Shown here piece by piece: positions 52,125 through 61,832 of a stretch of DNA of 64,000 bases (its first letter is position 1; every line of letters begins with the position of its first letter). This DNA is from JANQOH01 sp965214495 (GTDB lineage Bacteria > Pseudomonadota > Alphaproteobacteria > UBA7887). Under the pieces are notes generated by a model. The model searched no databases, was not told where the DNA came from, and saw only the letters and a list, made by a program, of their open reading frames with translations. Made by a program: the position numbers and the translations under genes. The stretch lies in contig OZ243958.1 of assembly GCA_965214495.1 (NCBI GenBank), positions 1,426,001 through 1,490,000 of the forward strand, written 5' to 3'.

Positions 52125-53765
52125 ATGGAACGGGAATCGATGACCTACGACGTGGTGATCGTCGGGGCTGGCCCTGCGGGGCTGGCGGCCGCCATTCGCC
52201 TCAAGCAGCGGAACGCCGGGCTCGACGTCTGCGTCGTCGAGAAGGGGTCGGAGGTCGGCGCCCACATCCTTTCAGGCGCAGTGCTCGAACCGCGCGCCCT
52301 CGACGAGCTGTTGCCCGACTGGCGCGATCGCGGCGCGCCGGTGGCCACGCCCGTCACTGAGGAACGGTTTCTGTTTCTGTCGGAAACCGGCGGTTTCAGC
52401 GCGCCACACGTGCTGCTGCCGCCGGCGATGCGCAACCGCGGCAACTACATCATCAGCCTCGGCAATCTGTGCCGCTGGCTCGCCGGCGAGGCGGAAACGC
52501 TCGGAGTCGACGTCTTTCCGGGCTTCGCCGCCGCCGAAGTGCTTCACGCCGACGACGGCGCGGTAAGGGGGATCGCGACCGGTGACATGGGGATCGCGAG
52601 TTCGGGAGAGCGGAGCCCGAACTACCAGCCCGGGGTCGAACTCCACGGGCGGCTTACTCTGTTCGCCGAAGGCTGCCGCGGCAGCCTCGGCAAGGCGCTG
52701 ATAACCCGCTTCGACCTGCGCGCCGACGCGCAGCCGCAGACCTACGGCCTCGGCCTCAAGGAACTGTGGGAAGTCGCACCGGAGAAGCATCGCCCCGGCT
52801 TCGTGCTGCACAGCGCCGGCTGGCCGCTCGACAGGAGAACCTATGGCGGTTCGTTCCTCTATCACTTCGACGACAATCTGGTGGCTGCCGGCTTCGTCGT
52901 CGGGCTCGACTATGCCAACCCCCATCTCAGCCCCTACGAGGAGTTCCAACGGTTCAAGACCCATCGGAAGATCCGCGGGACCTTCGAGGGGGGACGCCGC
53001 ATCGCTTATGGCGCGCGGGCGATCAACGAAGGCGGCCTGCAATGTCTGCCGAAGCTGACCTTCCCGGGCGGAGCGCTGATCGGCTGCGAGGCCGGAACGC
53101 TCAACGTGCCCAAGATCAAGGGCACGCATACGGCCATGAAATCCGGGATGCTCGCCGCCGAAGCGGCGTGCGAGGCGCTGGACGGTGAAACGCGAGGCGC
53201 GGGCCTGGAAGCAACCGGCTACGAAGTCGCGTTTCGCAAGTCGTGGGCGTATGACGAGTTGTATCGGGCCCGCAATATCCGTCCGGCGTTCAAATGGGGG
53301 CTGTGGGCCGGCACTCTTTATACCGGGTTCGACCAGATTCTGTTGCGCGGGCGCGCGCCGTGGACGCTGCGGCACCGGCATCGCGATCGCGATGCCACGC
53401 GCCCGGCGGCGGCGTGCCCCTCGATCGACTATCCGAAGCCTGACGGCGTCCTCACCTTCGACCGGCTGACCAACCTCGCCTGGTCGGGAGTCCATCACGA
53501 AGAAGACCAGCCAGCGCATCTCAAGCTGGCCGACGACACAGCGGCGGTCGGCACCAATCTGGCGATCTATGACGCGCCCGAACAGCGCTACTGCCCCGCC
53601 GGCGTTTACGAGATCCTGCGCGACGACGACGGCGCCAACCCGCGTCTGCAAATCAACGCGCAGAACTGCATCCACTGCAAGACCTGCGACATCAAAGACC
53701 CGACGGGCAACATCGAGTGGGTCGTCCCGGAAGGCGGCGGCGGACCGAACTACCCGAACATGTAG
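52125..53765 (+). CDS. Electron transfer flavoprotein-ubiquinone oxidoreductase
   Basis: An inner-membrane flavoprotein (546 residues) that moves electrons from acyl-CoA and other dehydrogenases, through ETF, into the quinone pool. FAD site VVIVGAGPAGLAAAIRL, then the GCEAGTLNVPKIKGTHTAMKS segment, and the 4Fe-4S ligands in CPAGVYEI and NCIHCKTCDIKDP. The start at MERESM matches the family; an in-frame ATG four codons upstream is possible. The ETF subunits are not in this window. Confidence 0.95.
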   Translation: MERESMTYDVVIVGAGPAGLAAAIRLKQRNAGLDVCVVEKGSEVGAHILSGAVLEPRALDELLPDWRDRGAPVATPVTEERFLFLSETGGFSAPHVLLPPAMRNRGNYIISLGNLCRWLAGEAETLGVDVFPGFAAAEVLHADDGAVRGIATGDMGIASSGERSPNYQPGVELHGRLTLFAEGCRGSLGKALITRFDLRADAQPQTYGLGLKELWEVAPEKHRPGFVLHSAGWPLDRRTYGGSFLYHFDDNLVAAGFVVGLDYANPHLSPYEEFQRFKTHRKIRGTFEGGRRIAYGARAINEGGLQCLPKLTFPGGALIGCEAGTLNVPKIKGTHTAMKSGMLAAEAACEALDGETRGAGLEATGYEVAFRKSWAYDELYRARNIRPAFKWGLWAGTLYTGFDQILLRGRAPWTLRHRHRDRDATRPAAACPSIDYPKPDGVLTFDRLTNLAWSGVHHEEDQPAHLKLADDTAAVGTNLAIYDAPEQRYCPAGVYEILRDDDGANPRLQINAQNCIHCKTCDIKDPTGNIEWVVPEGGGGPNYPNM

Positions 53766-53803
53766 CCGATCGGGCGCGACGAACCGATTAAGGACACGAA
53801 ACG

Positions 53804-54517
53804 ATGGCGGGAACGGTGGCAGTGCTGGGAGTCGGCGCCCGCGACGGGCTGGGCGCGGCCGTGACGCGGCGCTTCGTTCGCGAAGGTTTCACCGGTTTCA
53901 TCGCGGGGCGCGATGCAGCCCGGCTGGCAGCGGTGGCGCGCGATATCGGGGCGACGGCGATCCCGTGCGACGTCACCGATCCGGCGGCGGTGGCGGCGTT
54001 CTTCGATGCGGTGGCGGAGTCAGCCGGGATTCCGGACGTGGTGGTTTACAACGCCGGCAACAATCGCCGCATTCCGTTTCTGGACATCGACCCGGAGGCG
54101 TTCGAAGCGCTCTGGCGCGTGTGCTGCTACGGCGGTTTTCTGGTCGGACAGCAGGCGGCGCGACGCATGGTCCCGCGCGGTTCGGGCACCGTTCTGTTCA
54201 CCGGAGCCTCGGCGAGCCGGCGCGGTCGGCCCGATTTCGCCGCCTTCGCCAGCGCCAAGGCCGGTCTCAAGGCAGTGGCCGAGAGCATGGCGCGCAGCTT
54301 CGGTCCACACGGAATCCACGTCGCCCACATCATTATCGACGGTGGAATCAACGGCGAGATTCTGCGCACCCGGGCGCCAGCGATGGCCGCGGCGCGCGGT
54401 GAGGACGGCCTGCTCGGGCTCGACGGAATCGCCGAAACCTATTGGCAACTCCACAAGCAGGGCCGCACGACCTGGACGTTCGAAACCGAGCTCAGGCCAC
54501 ACAAGGAACCTTTCTGA
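53804..54517 (+). CDS. SDR family protein lacking the catalytic tyrosine
   Basis: A 237-residue short-chain dehydrogenase-fold protein: cofactor loop GVGARDGLGAAV and YNAGNN. The usual Tyr-x3-Lys reads FASAK in DFAAFASAKAGL, so the catalytic tyrosine is Phe. The serine is in FTGASAS. The C-terminal HVAHIIIDGGI stretch occurs in a subgroup that shares this replacement, as far as I recall. It may use a different mechanism or be non-catalytic. It lies 38 bases downstream of ETF-QO on the same strand. Confidence 0.82.
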   Translation: MAGTVAVLGVGARDGLGAAVTRRFVREGFTGFIAGRDAARLAAVARDIGATAIPCDVTDPAAVAAFFDAVAESAGIPDVVVYNAGNNRRIPFLDIDPEAFEALWRVCCYGGFLVGQQAARRMVPRGSGTVLFTGASASRRGRPDFAAFASAKAGLKAVAESMARSFGPHGIHVAHIIIDGGINGEILRTRAPAMAAARGEDGLLGLDGIAETYWQLHKQGRTTWTFETELRPHKEPF

Positions 54518-54527
54518 GCCCCAGCGC

Positions 54528-54935
54528 CTATTCGGCGCACGGCGAGGTCTCCTCGATCGCGCGGAGGAAGGCGATCACAGCCGGCAGGCGTCCGGCGCGC
54601 GGGTTGCGGCCGATCCAGGCGACGAAATCGTCGGACAATTCGCCCGCGCGAGACGGGATTTCGACGCAGGTCCACATCGGTTGGCCATCGAGCGCATAGA
54701 CGCCGTTGCGCAGCATCTCGACAGCCGCGCCAACGATCGCGTGGCACTGCGCCAGCATGAGCGCGCGGGCCACCGGCTCGTAGATGCGATCCTCGAAACC
54801 GTCGAGCGTCTGCCCGCAGGCGATGTGCAGGTCGCGCCCGGACGTCACCGGCCGCCGGGTCGGATCGTCTTCGGCGCGCCCGGTGCCGGACGCCACAAGC
54901 GCCGCAGCAAGCAAAACGAGTGCAACGCGCCTCAT
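54528..54935 (-). CDS. Secreted Rap1a/Tai-domain-like protein
   Basis: A 135-residue protein with a signal peptide (ends ASGTGRA) and a Rap1a/Tai-like body: ALMLAQCHAIVGAAVEML, WTCVEIPS, DDFVAWIGRNP and a terminal EETSPC. The four cysteines likely form disulfides in the periplasm. It starts within the aminotransferase stop (ATGA overlap), so the two are translationally coupled. No type VI toxin gene is nearby, so a function in immunity is not supported by context. Confidence 0.68.
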   Translation of the reverse strand: MRRVALVLLAAALVASGTGRAEDDPTRRPVTSGRDLHIACGQTLDGFEDRIYEPVARALMLAQCHAIVGAAVEMLRNGVYALDGQPMWTCVEIPSRAGELSDDFVAWIGRNPRAGRLPAVIAFLRAIEETSPCAE

Positions 54936-56155
54936 TCGGCTGCCCTCCGTGCGCCGGCGACTTTGTCCCAGCCTTCGGACGATGCGAAGTCCCGGATGCG
55001 GGAAAGCGCCGTGCGAATGTTGTCCAGCGAATTGGCGTAGGAGAACCTCATATAGCCCTCGCCCAGTGCGCCGAAGCTGGTGCCCGCGACCGTCGCCACG
55101 TGCAGCTCTTCGAGCAGGAGCCGCTCCATCGTCCGGGCATCGAGGCCGGCGTCCGTGATGTTTGGCATGGTGTAGAATGCACCGTAAGGCAGGATCGAGC
55201 TCATGCCCGGCACGTCGTTCGTCAGATCGACGATCGCTCGGCGCCGTTCGTCGAATGCGCGGCGCATGGTCTCGACCGAGTCTTGCGGGCCTTGCAGCGC
55301 GGCGATCGCGGCGAACTGGGTCGCGGCGTTGGTACAACTGACCGAATTGATGTTGAGCCGGGTCGCGAGATCGACGAGAGGCGCCGGCCACACGCCATAA
55401 CCGATGCGCCATCCGGTCATCGCGTAGGTTTTGCTCCAGCCGTCGAGAACGATGAGCCGGTCGCGCAAACCTTCATAGCCGAGCAGGCTGACGAACTCGG
55501 CCCCATCATAGGTCAGGCGCGCATAGATCTCGTCCGACATCACGGTAACGTGGGGGTACCGGTCGAGGCCGGCAGCCAGTTTGTCGAACTCGGCGCGCGG
55601 CGCGACGCCGCCGGTGGGGTTGGCCGGGCTGTTGAGGATCATCAACCGGGTCGCCGGCGTGATCAGCGACAGCACCTCCTCCGCGTCGAAAGCGAACCCG
55701 TTGCTTTCGCGGAGTGGAATCGGCACCGCCCGTGCTCCGGCGTAGTCGATCACCGATTCGTAGATCGGAAAGCCCGGGTTCGGATACATGATCTCGACGC
55801 CCGGGCGTGCGAACATCAGGATCGCATACCACATGGTCACCTTGCCGCCGGGCACGACGACGACGTGGCCGGGGTCGACTTCGACTCCCCGGTATTTCGC
55901 AATGTCAGCGGCGACCGCCTCGCGCAGCGGCAAGATGCCATTCCCCGGCGTATAGCCGTGCTCACCGTCGTCGAGCGCTTTCTTCGCCGCCTTGACGACA
56001 TGATCGGGGGTGCGGAAATCGGGCTGACCGATACCGAGGTTGATCACGGCATGGCCGGCGCGTTCGAGCTCCTTGGCGCGCGCCAGAACCTCGAACGCGC
56101 TTTCGGTGCCGAGGCGGCCCATGCCCTCCGCCAGTTCGAATCCGCCGATGCGCAC
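54932..56155 (-). CDS. Class I PLP-dependent aminotransferase
   Basis: A 407-residue fold-type I aminotransferase. Substrate loop INLGIGQPDFRTPDHV, NPGFPIYES, the PLP contact NSPANPTGG, SDEIYARLTYDG, the PLP lysine in GWSKTYAMTGWRIGY, and the carboxylate-binding arginine in MRFSYANS. It resembles aspartate/alanine-type (AspC-like) enzymes. The amino-acid pair cannot be settled from sequence. It is followed by the coupled Rap1a/Tai-like gene. Confidence 0.9.
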   Translation of the reverse strand: MRIGGFELAEGMGRLGTESAFEVLARAKELERAGHAVINLGIGQPDFRTPDHVVKAAKKALDDGEHGYTPGNGILPLREAVAADIAKYRGVEVDPGHVVVVPGGKVTMWYAILMFARPGVEIMYPNPGFPIYESVIDYAGARAVPIPLRESNGFAFDAEEVLSLITPATRLMILNSPANPTGGVAPRAEFDKLAAGLDRYPHVTVMSDEIYARLTYDGAEFVSLLGYEGLRDRLIVLDGWSKTYAMTGWRIGYGVWPAPLVDLATRLNINSVSCTNAATQFAAIAALQGPQDSVETMRRAFDERRRAIVDLTNDVPGMSSILPYGAFYTMPNITDAGLDARTMERLLLEELHVATVAGTSFGALGEGYMRFSYANSLDNIRTALSRIRDFASSEGWDKVAGARRAAE

Positions 56156-56210
56156 GTCGTTCTCCCGTTTGGCGTCGTGGAACGGTTTGCCGCCGAACCG
56201 GGGTGCGGGT

Positions 56211-57404
56211 TCAGGACCCGCCGGCCAGCGCAGCGCGGAATTCCGCCAGGGTGGCGCGCGCGCCGTCGAAATCCTCGATCTTGGTATGCGCTTCGATGCG
56301 TCGGAGCAAGCGAATCCAGCGATCGATCACGGTATCGTCCGGCGCCTCCGGCGCGCCGCGCCAGTTGTCGAGCTCCGTAGTGACCCGCGGCACCACCATG
56401 CGGGCCAGCATCCAGTCGTCGGCTTCGAGAACTACGTCGAGGAGCAAGGCCGCGGTTTCGGGATATACTCCGTCTCCGGGCGGTTCGGGCCGTTCCCCGC
56501 CGCCGATAGCCTCGAGAAAGGCGACGAGGTCGGCACGCTCGCCGGAGTCGAGCGCGAGCCCGAAATAGTCGACGAAATAGTTCGCCGCCTCGCCAAGCGT
56601 GTCGTAGCGGCCATCATGCAGATAGGGCGGCGTCGCGAGCGTGTCGAGCAGGGTCGGCGTTTCGAAGGCCCTGCCCGCGCGGACGCCCTGCCCGGTGCCG
56701 ACGTCATGGACCGTATGGTCGAGGAAATGATCGGCCGGCCTGTGACAAGTCGCGCAACTGCGGCCTGTATCGTCCGGGAACGGTCGGTGGAAGATCGCTT
56801 CGCCACGCCGCACGGCCTCGGAGGCAGTGTCGGTCAGGCGGCCCTGGGCGCCGACCAGGGGGTTGTCGGGGAACGCGAGGCCGTTCTGAAAGGTCACCAG
56901 AGCCTCGATGACCAGATCGGATGGAATGCCGCCCGCGAACTCGTTGGCGATCGCGAACAGGGTGAAGTCTTCCACGGAATCGAAGCGGCCGTCGCGGCCG
57001 AACGGTGCGCTGTGGCGGGCACCCACTATGCTCGGCACGTTGAGCGGGTTGTAGATATTGTCTTCGATCAGCGAGATGGCGCGGTTGGTGACGTCGAGAT
57101 TGCCCGGCTTGTCGGACAGGCCTTCGAAGAACACGACCGGGCTGGCGCCGCCGTCGGGGTGGCAGGAATCGCACGTCATCTGTGCCCCCAGGGTGCGCAG
57201 CGGCGAGCCTTCGAGCAGGAACTCCGACTTGAACGCCAGCTCACCGAGCGCGATCAGCACCTCTTCACGGCTGTCGGGCGCAAGGGCGAGCAGGCGCACC
57301 GGCCGCCCCTGGTCGAGCACGATCACGCGGGTCAGCGCTTCCGCGCCGCCGATGATCGAAAGGGCCAATCCTGCTCCGACGAGTATGTTGCGCGCCGCTT
57401 TCAT
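56211..57404 (-). CDS. Di-haem cytochrome c peroxidase (MauG/CcpA family)
   Basis: A 397-residue periplasmic protein with an uncleaved or weak signal segment (ILVGAGLALSIIGGAEA). Two haem c sites are seen: CDSCH (about residue 78) and CATCH (about residue 215). NVPSIVGARHSAPFGRDGR and TPTLLDTLATPPYLHDGRYDTL are typical of the family. It either reduces peroxide or, as in MauG, carries out long-range oxidation. The C-terminal 110 residues beyond the second haem domain are not typical. It lies 55 bases upstream of the aminotransferase gene. Confidence 0.86.
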   Translation of the reverse strand: MKAARNILVGAGLALSIIGGAEALTRVIVLDQGRPVRLLALAPDSREEVLIALGELAFKSEFLLEGSPLRTLGAQMTCDSCHPDGGASPVVFFEGLSDKPGNLDVTNRAISLIEDNIYNPLNVPSIVGARHSAPFGRDGRFDSVEDFTLFAIANEFAGGIPSDLVIEALVTFQNGLAFPDNPLVGAQGRLTDTASEAVRRGEAIFHRPFPDDTGRSCATCHRPADHFLDHTVHDVGTGQGVRAGRAFETPTLLDTLATPPYLHDGRYDTLGEAANYFVDYFGLALDSGERADLVAFLEAIGGGERPEPPGDGVYPETAALLLDVVLEADDWMLARMVVPRVTTELDNWRGAPEAPDDTVIDRWIRLLRRIEAHTKIEDFDGARATLAEFRAALAGGS

Positions 57405-57544
57405 CTCTCGCGCCCGGTTTCACGCCGCCCCGGCGAGCGTGTGTCAGCGTAGAGAGGCGCGTGCACGGCGACAAGCGGCTACCCGGCGCCGAGCTGCGGG
57501 CAGTGGGGCTGAAGGGAATGCCGCCTGGGGTCAGCCGCCCCGAT

Positions 57545-58348
57545 TCATTCGCCGCGCCAAACAGGTTTGCGCTTTTCGATGAACGCGTCGATCCCTTCGG
57601 CCGCATCGCGTTTGGTCATGTTCAAACACATGACCTCGCTGGTATAGCCATAGGCGTCGTCGAGTCCCATCTCGATCTGGCGATAGAACGCTTCCTTGCC
57701 GATCGACAGCACCACCGGCGACTTGTCGGCGATACTTCCGGCCAGCGCCGCAATTGCCGCGTCGAGCTCTTCCGGCGCCGCCACACGATTGATGAGGCCG
57801 ATCTCGCGCGCTTTGGCGGCAGAAACCGGCTCGCCGGTGAGCAGCATCTCCATCGCCGCCTTGCGCCCGACGGCGCGGCTCAGCGCAACCATCGGAGTTG
57901 AGCAGAACAGGCCTATATTGACTCCGGGCGTGGCGAAACGCGCGTTCTCGGAGGCGACGGCCAGATCGCAACTCGCGACCAGTTGACACCCGGCCGCCGT
58001 GGCGACGCCGTGCACCCTGGCGATGACCGGCTTCGGAAAGCGTGTGATGGTGGTCATCAACCGGCTGCATTGCGCGAACAGCGCGGCGTGAGCTTCACGC
58101 CGCGATTGGGCGCGGATCTCCCTGAGATCATGGCCGGCGCAGAACGCCGGGCCGTTGCCCGCGACGACGACCACCTTGACAGCGGCGTCTTCGCGGATCC
58201 CGTCGAGCGCATCCTGCAGTTCGGCCATCAGGTTCGCCGAGAGCGCGTTGCGCGCTTCCGGCCGGTTCAGGGTCAACGTGGCGACCCCGTTCGCGTCGCC
58301 GCGCAACAGCTCAGGTTCGGCGATGCGTTCTGCGGGCACGGCGTTCAT
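57545..58348 (-). CDS. Enoyl-CoA hydratase/isomerase family protein
   Basis: A 267-residue crotonase-fold protein. TLTLNRPEARNALSANLM, the oxyanion-hole segment FCAGHDLREIRAQ and HGVATAAGCQLVASCDLAVA are clear. The pattern NIGLFCSTPMVALSRAVG resembles the ECHDC3-like branch. The second catalytic Glu of classical hydratases is not evident (FCSTPMVAL replaces the usual P-x-x-G-G-T region), so the exact reaction is uncertain. Confidence 0.87.
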   Translation of the reverse strand: MNAVPAERIAEPELLRGDANGVATLTLNRPEARNALSANLMAELQDALDGIREDAAVKVVVVAGNGPAFCAGHDLREIRAQSRREAHAALFAQCSRLMTTITRFPKPVIARVHGVATAAGCQLVASCDLAVASENARFATPGVNIGLFCSTPMVALSRAVGRKAAMEMLLTGEPVSAAKAREIGLINRVAAPEELDAAIAALAGSIADKSPVVLSIGKEAFYRQIEMGLDDAYGYTSEVMCLNMTKRDAAEGIDAFIEKRKPVWRGE

Positions 58349-58907
58349 GCGGAAGCTCCCTTCTCGTCACGCGGCGGGCCGCCGCCACTATAGGCGGAGA
58401 CGGCGGGGCGCGCAGCGGGAAAATCGGGGCTGCCCCGGAGATAGAAGACGTTTCGGATTCGTGAACGCGCTCCATCGACGTTGCGGCGGCACGATGAATT
58501 CGTTCTAACTTTTGTGCCGGGTTGCGGCTTTCGCCACCGCCGCCCGCCCCCTGAAGCCCCGCAGGCCGCGATCGTTCGCCCGAACCCCGCACCGCTGGAC
58601 GAAGAGGACGACGGGGTTGTGCGTGGCCACGTTGGTGTGGCCCGACGATGCCCCCGGGGACCAACAGAGGCAACGCCGGTGGGCGACAGGAAGGCCGCAC
58701 TGTGAATGGCGGGATCGAATTCGCGCCGGCGGTCAACGCGGCGTCGGACATGGCGCCGCCGCCGGGCAGACCGCGCAGCGCCGTGGTTTCGCCAATCCGG
58801 TGCGGCACGTAACCACGCCTGACCGCGGCGCGAAATCATATTGACAGGGATGAACGGATGTTCAATATGCGCCGCCTTGCGGTAGTGGAGCGCGTGGGCG
58901 AGCCGGC
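58349..58907. other. Spacer upstream of rplM with a candidate promoter
   Basis: No gene is supported in 559 bases; the open frames are Arg/Pro-rich shadows. Near the right end TTGACA (58841-58846) and AATATG (58864-58869) lie 17 bases apart, about 40 bases before rplM, and are a plausible promoter of the ribosomal operon. The rest shows no repeat or RNA gene that I can recognise. Confidence 0.48.
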
Positions 58908-59372
58908 ATGAAGACCTATTCGGCCAAACGGGACGAGATCGTTCGGCGCTGGTATGTGATCGATGCGGAAGACGTCGTGCTGGGGCGCTTGGCGAGTGCC
59001 GTCGCCGTTCGCCTGCGCGGCAAGCACAAGCCGACCTGGACGCCCCACATGGACTGCGGCGATAACATCGTCGTCGTGAACGCGGAGAAGGTGAAACTCA
59101 CCGGCGCGAAACGCGAAAAGAAGCTTCATTACTGGCACACGGGTTATCCGGGTGGTATCAGACAGCGGACCTACGGCGCGCTGCTTGGCGGCAAGCACCC
59201 GGAGCGCGTGGTGAAGCGAGCGGTGGAACGCATGATGCCCCGCGGGCCGCTCGGTCGGGCGCAGATGCGCAAGCTGCATGTCTATGCCGGCCCCGAACAT
59301 CCTCACGCGGCGCAGCAGGCGGAGGTTATCGACTTCGCGTCGTTCAACCCGAAGAACAAGCGGAGCGCGTAA
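58908..59372 (+). CDS. rplM: 50S ribosomal protein L13
   Basis: An early-assembling 50S protein, 154 residues. WYVIDAEDVVLGRLAS, VVVNAEKVKLTGAKREKK and GYPGGIRQRTYGALL are typical, as is MMPRGPLGRAQMRKLHVYAGPEHPH. It is co-transcribed with rpsI two bases downstream, the universal pairing. Confidence 0.97.
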   Translation: MKTYSAKRDEIVRRWYVIDAEDVVLGRLASAVAVRLRGKHKPTWTPHMDCGDNIVVVNAEKVKLTGAKREKKLHYWHTGYPGGIRQRTYGALLGGKHPERVVKRAVERMMPRGPLGRAQMRKLHVYAGPEHPHAAQQAEVIDFASFNPKNKRSA

Positions 59373-59374
59373 CC

Positions 59375-59866
59375 ATGACCGACGCAAAGATTCGTCTCGA
59401 AGATCTCAAGGAAGCGATGGCACCGCCGCAAGCGGATGAAGAGGTCGTCGAGCCGCAGGTCGAACCGGAAATCGACGAGCACGGCCGCTCTTACGCCACG
59501 GGGAAACGCAAGAACGCGGTAGCGCGGGTGTGGATCAAACCCGGCCCCGGCCGGGTGACGGTCAACAAGCGAGAGGAAGAGGTCTATTTCGCCCGTCCGG
59601 TGTTGCGTATGATTCTGCGCCAACCTTTCGTCGCCGTGGAGCGCGAGGGTCAATACGACGTCACCTGCACGGTGGCGGGGGGCGGATTGTCGGGCCAGGC
59701 GGGCGCGGTGCGCCACGGCATCAGCCGCGCCCTGGCGCTCTTCGAGCCGGGCTTGCGGCCGACTCTAAAGCGTGGCGGCTTCATTGCCCGCGACGCTCGA
59801 GTGGTCGAGCGCAAGAAATACGGCAAACCCAAGGCGCGAAAGAGTTTCCAGTTCTCCAAACGCTGA
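59375..59866 (+). CDS. rpsI: 30S ribosomal protein S9
   Basis: A 163-residue S9 whose C-terminal tail (ARKSFQFSKR) reaches the decoding centre. GRSYATGKRKNAVARVWI, GGLSGQAGAVRHGISRAL and RDARVVERKKYGKPKARK mark the family. An N-terminal acidic extension of about 35 residues precedes the conserved core, as in many alphaproteobacteria. A strong terminator follows. Confidence 0.97.
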   Translation: MTDAKIRLEDLKEAMAPPQADEEVVEPQVEPEIDEHGRSYATGKRKNAVARVWIKPGPGRVTVNKREEEVYFARPVLRMILRQPFVAVEREGQYDVTCTVAGGGLSGQAGAVRHGISRALALFEPGLRPTLKRGGFIARDARVVERKKYGKPKARKSFQFSKR

Positions 59867-59893
59867 CCGGCGACGGCCTGCATCGACGGATCG

Positions 59894-59918
59894 GGCGCCC
59901 GTTGTCGGGCGCCTTTTT
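59894..59918 (+). terminator. Rho-independent terminator of rplM-rpsI
   Basis: GGCGCCCG (59894-59901) pairs with CGGGCGCC (59906-59913) around TTGT, followed by TTTTT (59914-59918), 28 bases after the rpsI stop. Confidence 0.93.
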
Positions 59919-59949
59919 CGTTCGGGCAATACGAGAGGGGAGGCATGAC

Positions 59950-60996
59950 ATGAGCGGACGGCGGATCGCCGCGGCGGTGCTGGGCGCCAGCGGCTACAGT
60001 GGCGCCGAAACGCTGCGTCTGGCGGCGCGGCACGCCAATATCCGTATCGTGGCGTTGACCGCCGACCGCCGTGCCGGTGAGCCGTTGGCCGCGATATTCC
60101 CCCACCTCGGAGCGCTCGATCTGCCCGGCCCGGTCAGGCTCAACGAAGTGGACTGGGGTGACGTCGAAGCCGTGTTCTGCTGCCTGCCGCACGCGACGAC
60201 CCAGGAAGTCGTGAGCGCGTTGCCCGATCGAATCAAGGTCATCGACCTGTCGGCCGACTTCCGTCTGCGCAACCCCGCGGTCTATGCCCACTGGTATGGT
60301 CGCGAACATCGCGCGCCGGCGCTTCAGCGCGACGCCGTTTACGGGTTGACCGAGTGGGCACGTCCAGCGCTGGGAACGGGCCGCCTGGCCGCCTGCCCCG
60401 GCTGTTATCCGACGGCGGCGCTCCTGGCGCTGTTGCCGGCGGTGCGAGACCACGCGATAGCCCTCGATTCGATCGTCATCGACGCCAAATCCGGTGCGAG
60501 CGGGGCGGGCCGCGGTCTTAAGCAAGGCTCGCTCTACGCCGAGACCGCGGAAGGCGCGCACGCCTACGGACTGGACGGACACCGCCACGCGCCGGAGATT
60601 GATCAGGAGTTAAGCGCGCGCGCCGGCGCAACCGTTACGGCGACTTTCGTGCCGCACCTGCTGCCCATGAACCGCGGCCTTCTGGCGACGATCTATGTGC
60701 GCCTCGCCGATGGCGCCGATGCCGGGGTTCTGCGGCGAGGGCTGGCCGAGGCTTATCACGACGAGCCGTTCGTACGCGTCCTGCCCGAGGGTTCGGCACC
60801 TGCAACGCGGCACGTGCGCGGCGCCAATCACTGTCTGATCGGGGTGTTCGACGACCGCCGCGCAGGTCACGCCGTACTGGTCTCGGCGATCGACAATCTG
60901 GTGAAGGGTGCGGCCGGCCAGGCGATACAGAATTTCAACGTAATGTTCGGCTTTCCAGAGACGACGGGTCTCGAGCAGCAGCCCCTGTTTCCGTGA
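59950..60996 (+). CDS. argC: N-acetyl-gamma-glutamyl-phosphate reductase
   Basis: Third step of arginine synthesis, NADPH-dependent. The 348-residue protein opens with AAVLGASGYSGAETLRL (NADP loop), has the catalytic cysteine in AACPGCYPTA, and DAKSGASGAGR and PHLLPMNRGLLATIYV. The ATG at 59950 follows the rpsI terminator and a GAGGGGAGG ribosome site. A longer frame reaching into rpsI was rejected. Confidence 0.95.
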   Translation: MSGRRIAAAVLGASGYSGAETLRLAARHANIRIVALTADRRAGEPLAAIFPHLGALDLPGPVRLNEVDWGDVEAVFCCLPHATTQEVVSALPDRIKVIDLSADFRLRNPAVYAHWYGREHRAPALQRDAVYGLTEWARPALGTGRLAACPGCYPTAALLALLPAVRDHAIALDSIVIDAKSGASGAGRGLKQGSLYAETAEGAHAYGLDGHRHAPEIDQELSARAGATVTATFVPHLLPMNRGLLATIYVRLADGADAGVLRRGLAEAYHDEPFVRVLPEGSAPATRHVRGANHCLIGVFDDRRAGHAVLVSAIDNLVKGAAGQAIQNFNVMFGFPETTGLEQQPLFP

Positions 60997-61073
60997 TCCC
61001 GACGGGTCGCAGGCGGGGAGCGGATGCTGGACAGAATCCGGCGCCGCCATATAATACGCTTCGCTTCATCTTC

Positions 61074-61149
<76 letters not shown>

Positions 61150-61238
61150 CCCGCCTTGCGGTTCTGCATGGCGGGGACAATGGCGCGAGCGGAACAAGAG
61201 TTGCCGAACGCCGAGCGCGATCCTCGCCGTAGCGCCGG

Positions 61239-61811
61239 CTATCTGAGATAGTCCGTGAAGTATCGACGGATGTTGGTCTCGAGTGTCGCGTCGAGCTTGT
61301 GGGCAAGGTCCTCGGTGATCTGAAACATCAGCTCCTCGCGTTCGTTCAGCGTCGCGTCTTCGGGAACGCTTCGGCTTCGGGTCGCTTCCCCGTGTGCGCG
61401 AGCGACGACGTCTCCCGCCGGGTCGATCAGCACGACGGTCGCAGCGCCGCGACCGTCGAGTCGCGCTGCCTGCTCGACCACCAACGCGCCTTCCAGGGAA
61501 TCATCGGTGCCCAGCGGCGTTTCGACGATCCGTGCGTCTTCGATCGTCACGCGCAAGCGCGCAGTGCCGCCGACGGGCATCAGCCGCTGTTCAGCCCAGT
61601 GCCTGAAAACGATCGCCGGGAGCGCCGGCGACAGGTGCTCGACGTGCGGCGCGGCGAGCGGTGGCCGGTATTGGTCGATCACTTCAAGGGCGGCGGCGGC
61701 GATACGAATCGGCTCGCGGTCGCGGAAAACAATTTCGGGATAGATCAGTTGCGGCGGCTTTGCGCAGGCAGCAGCAAGCAGGACGATGATCGACAGGGTG
61801 ATACGGCGCAT
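61239..61811 (-). CDS. Conserved outer-envelope lipoprotein of unknown function
   Basis: A 190-residue protein with a lipoprotein signal (IIVLLAAACAKPP, cysteine about residue 16). The body alternates strands and helices with RLRVTIEDARIVET and ends in an amphipathic helix (LAHKLDATLETNIRRYFTDYL). I do not recognise the family. It lies 21 bases downstream of hslO on the same strand and may be co-transcribed. Confidence 0.78.
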   Translation of the reverse strand: MRRITLSIIVLLAAACAKPPQLIYPEIVFRDREPIRIAAAALEVIDQYRPPLAAPHVEHLSPALPAIVFRHWAEQRLMPVGGTARLRVTIEDARIVETPLGTDDSLEGALVVEQAARLDGRGAATVVLIDPAGDVVARAHGEATRSRSVPEDATLNEREELMFQITEDLAHKLDATLETNIRRYFTDYLR

Positions 61812-61832
61812 GGCTCTTCCTCCCTACGACCT

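Noticed and set aside
58311..58839. Small proteins in the spacer upstream of rplM
   Set aside because: Frames are Arg/Pro-rich, overlap each other on both strands and lack ribosome sites.
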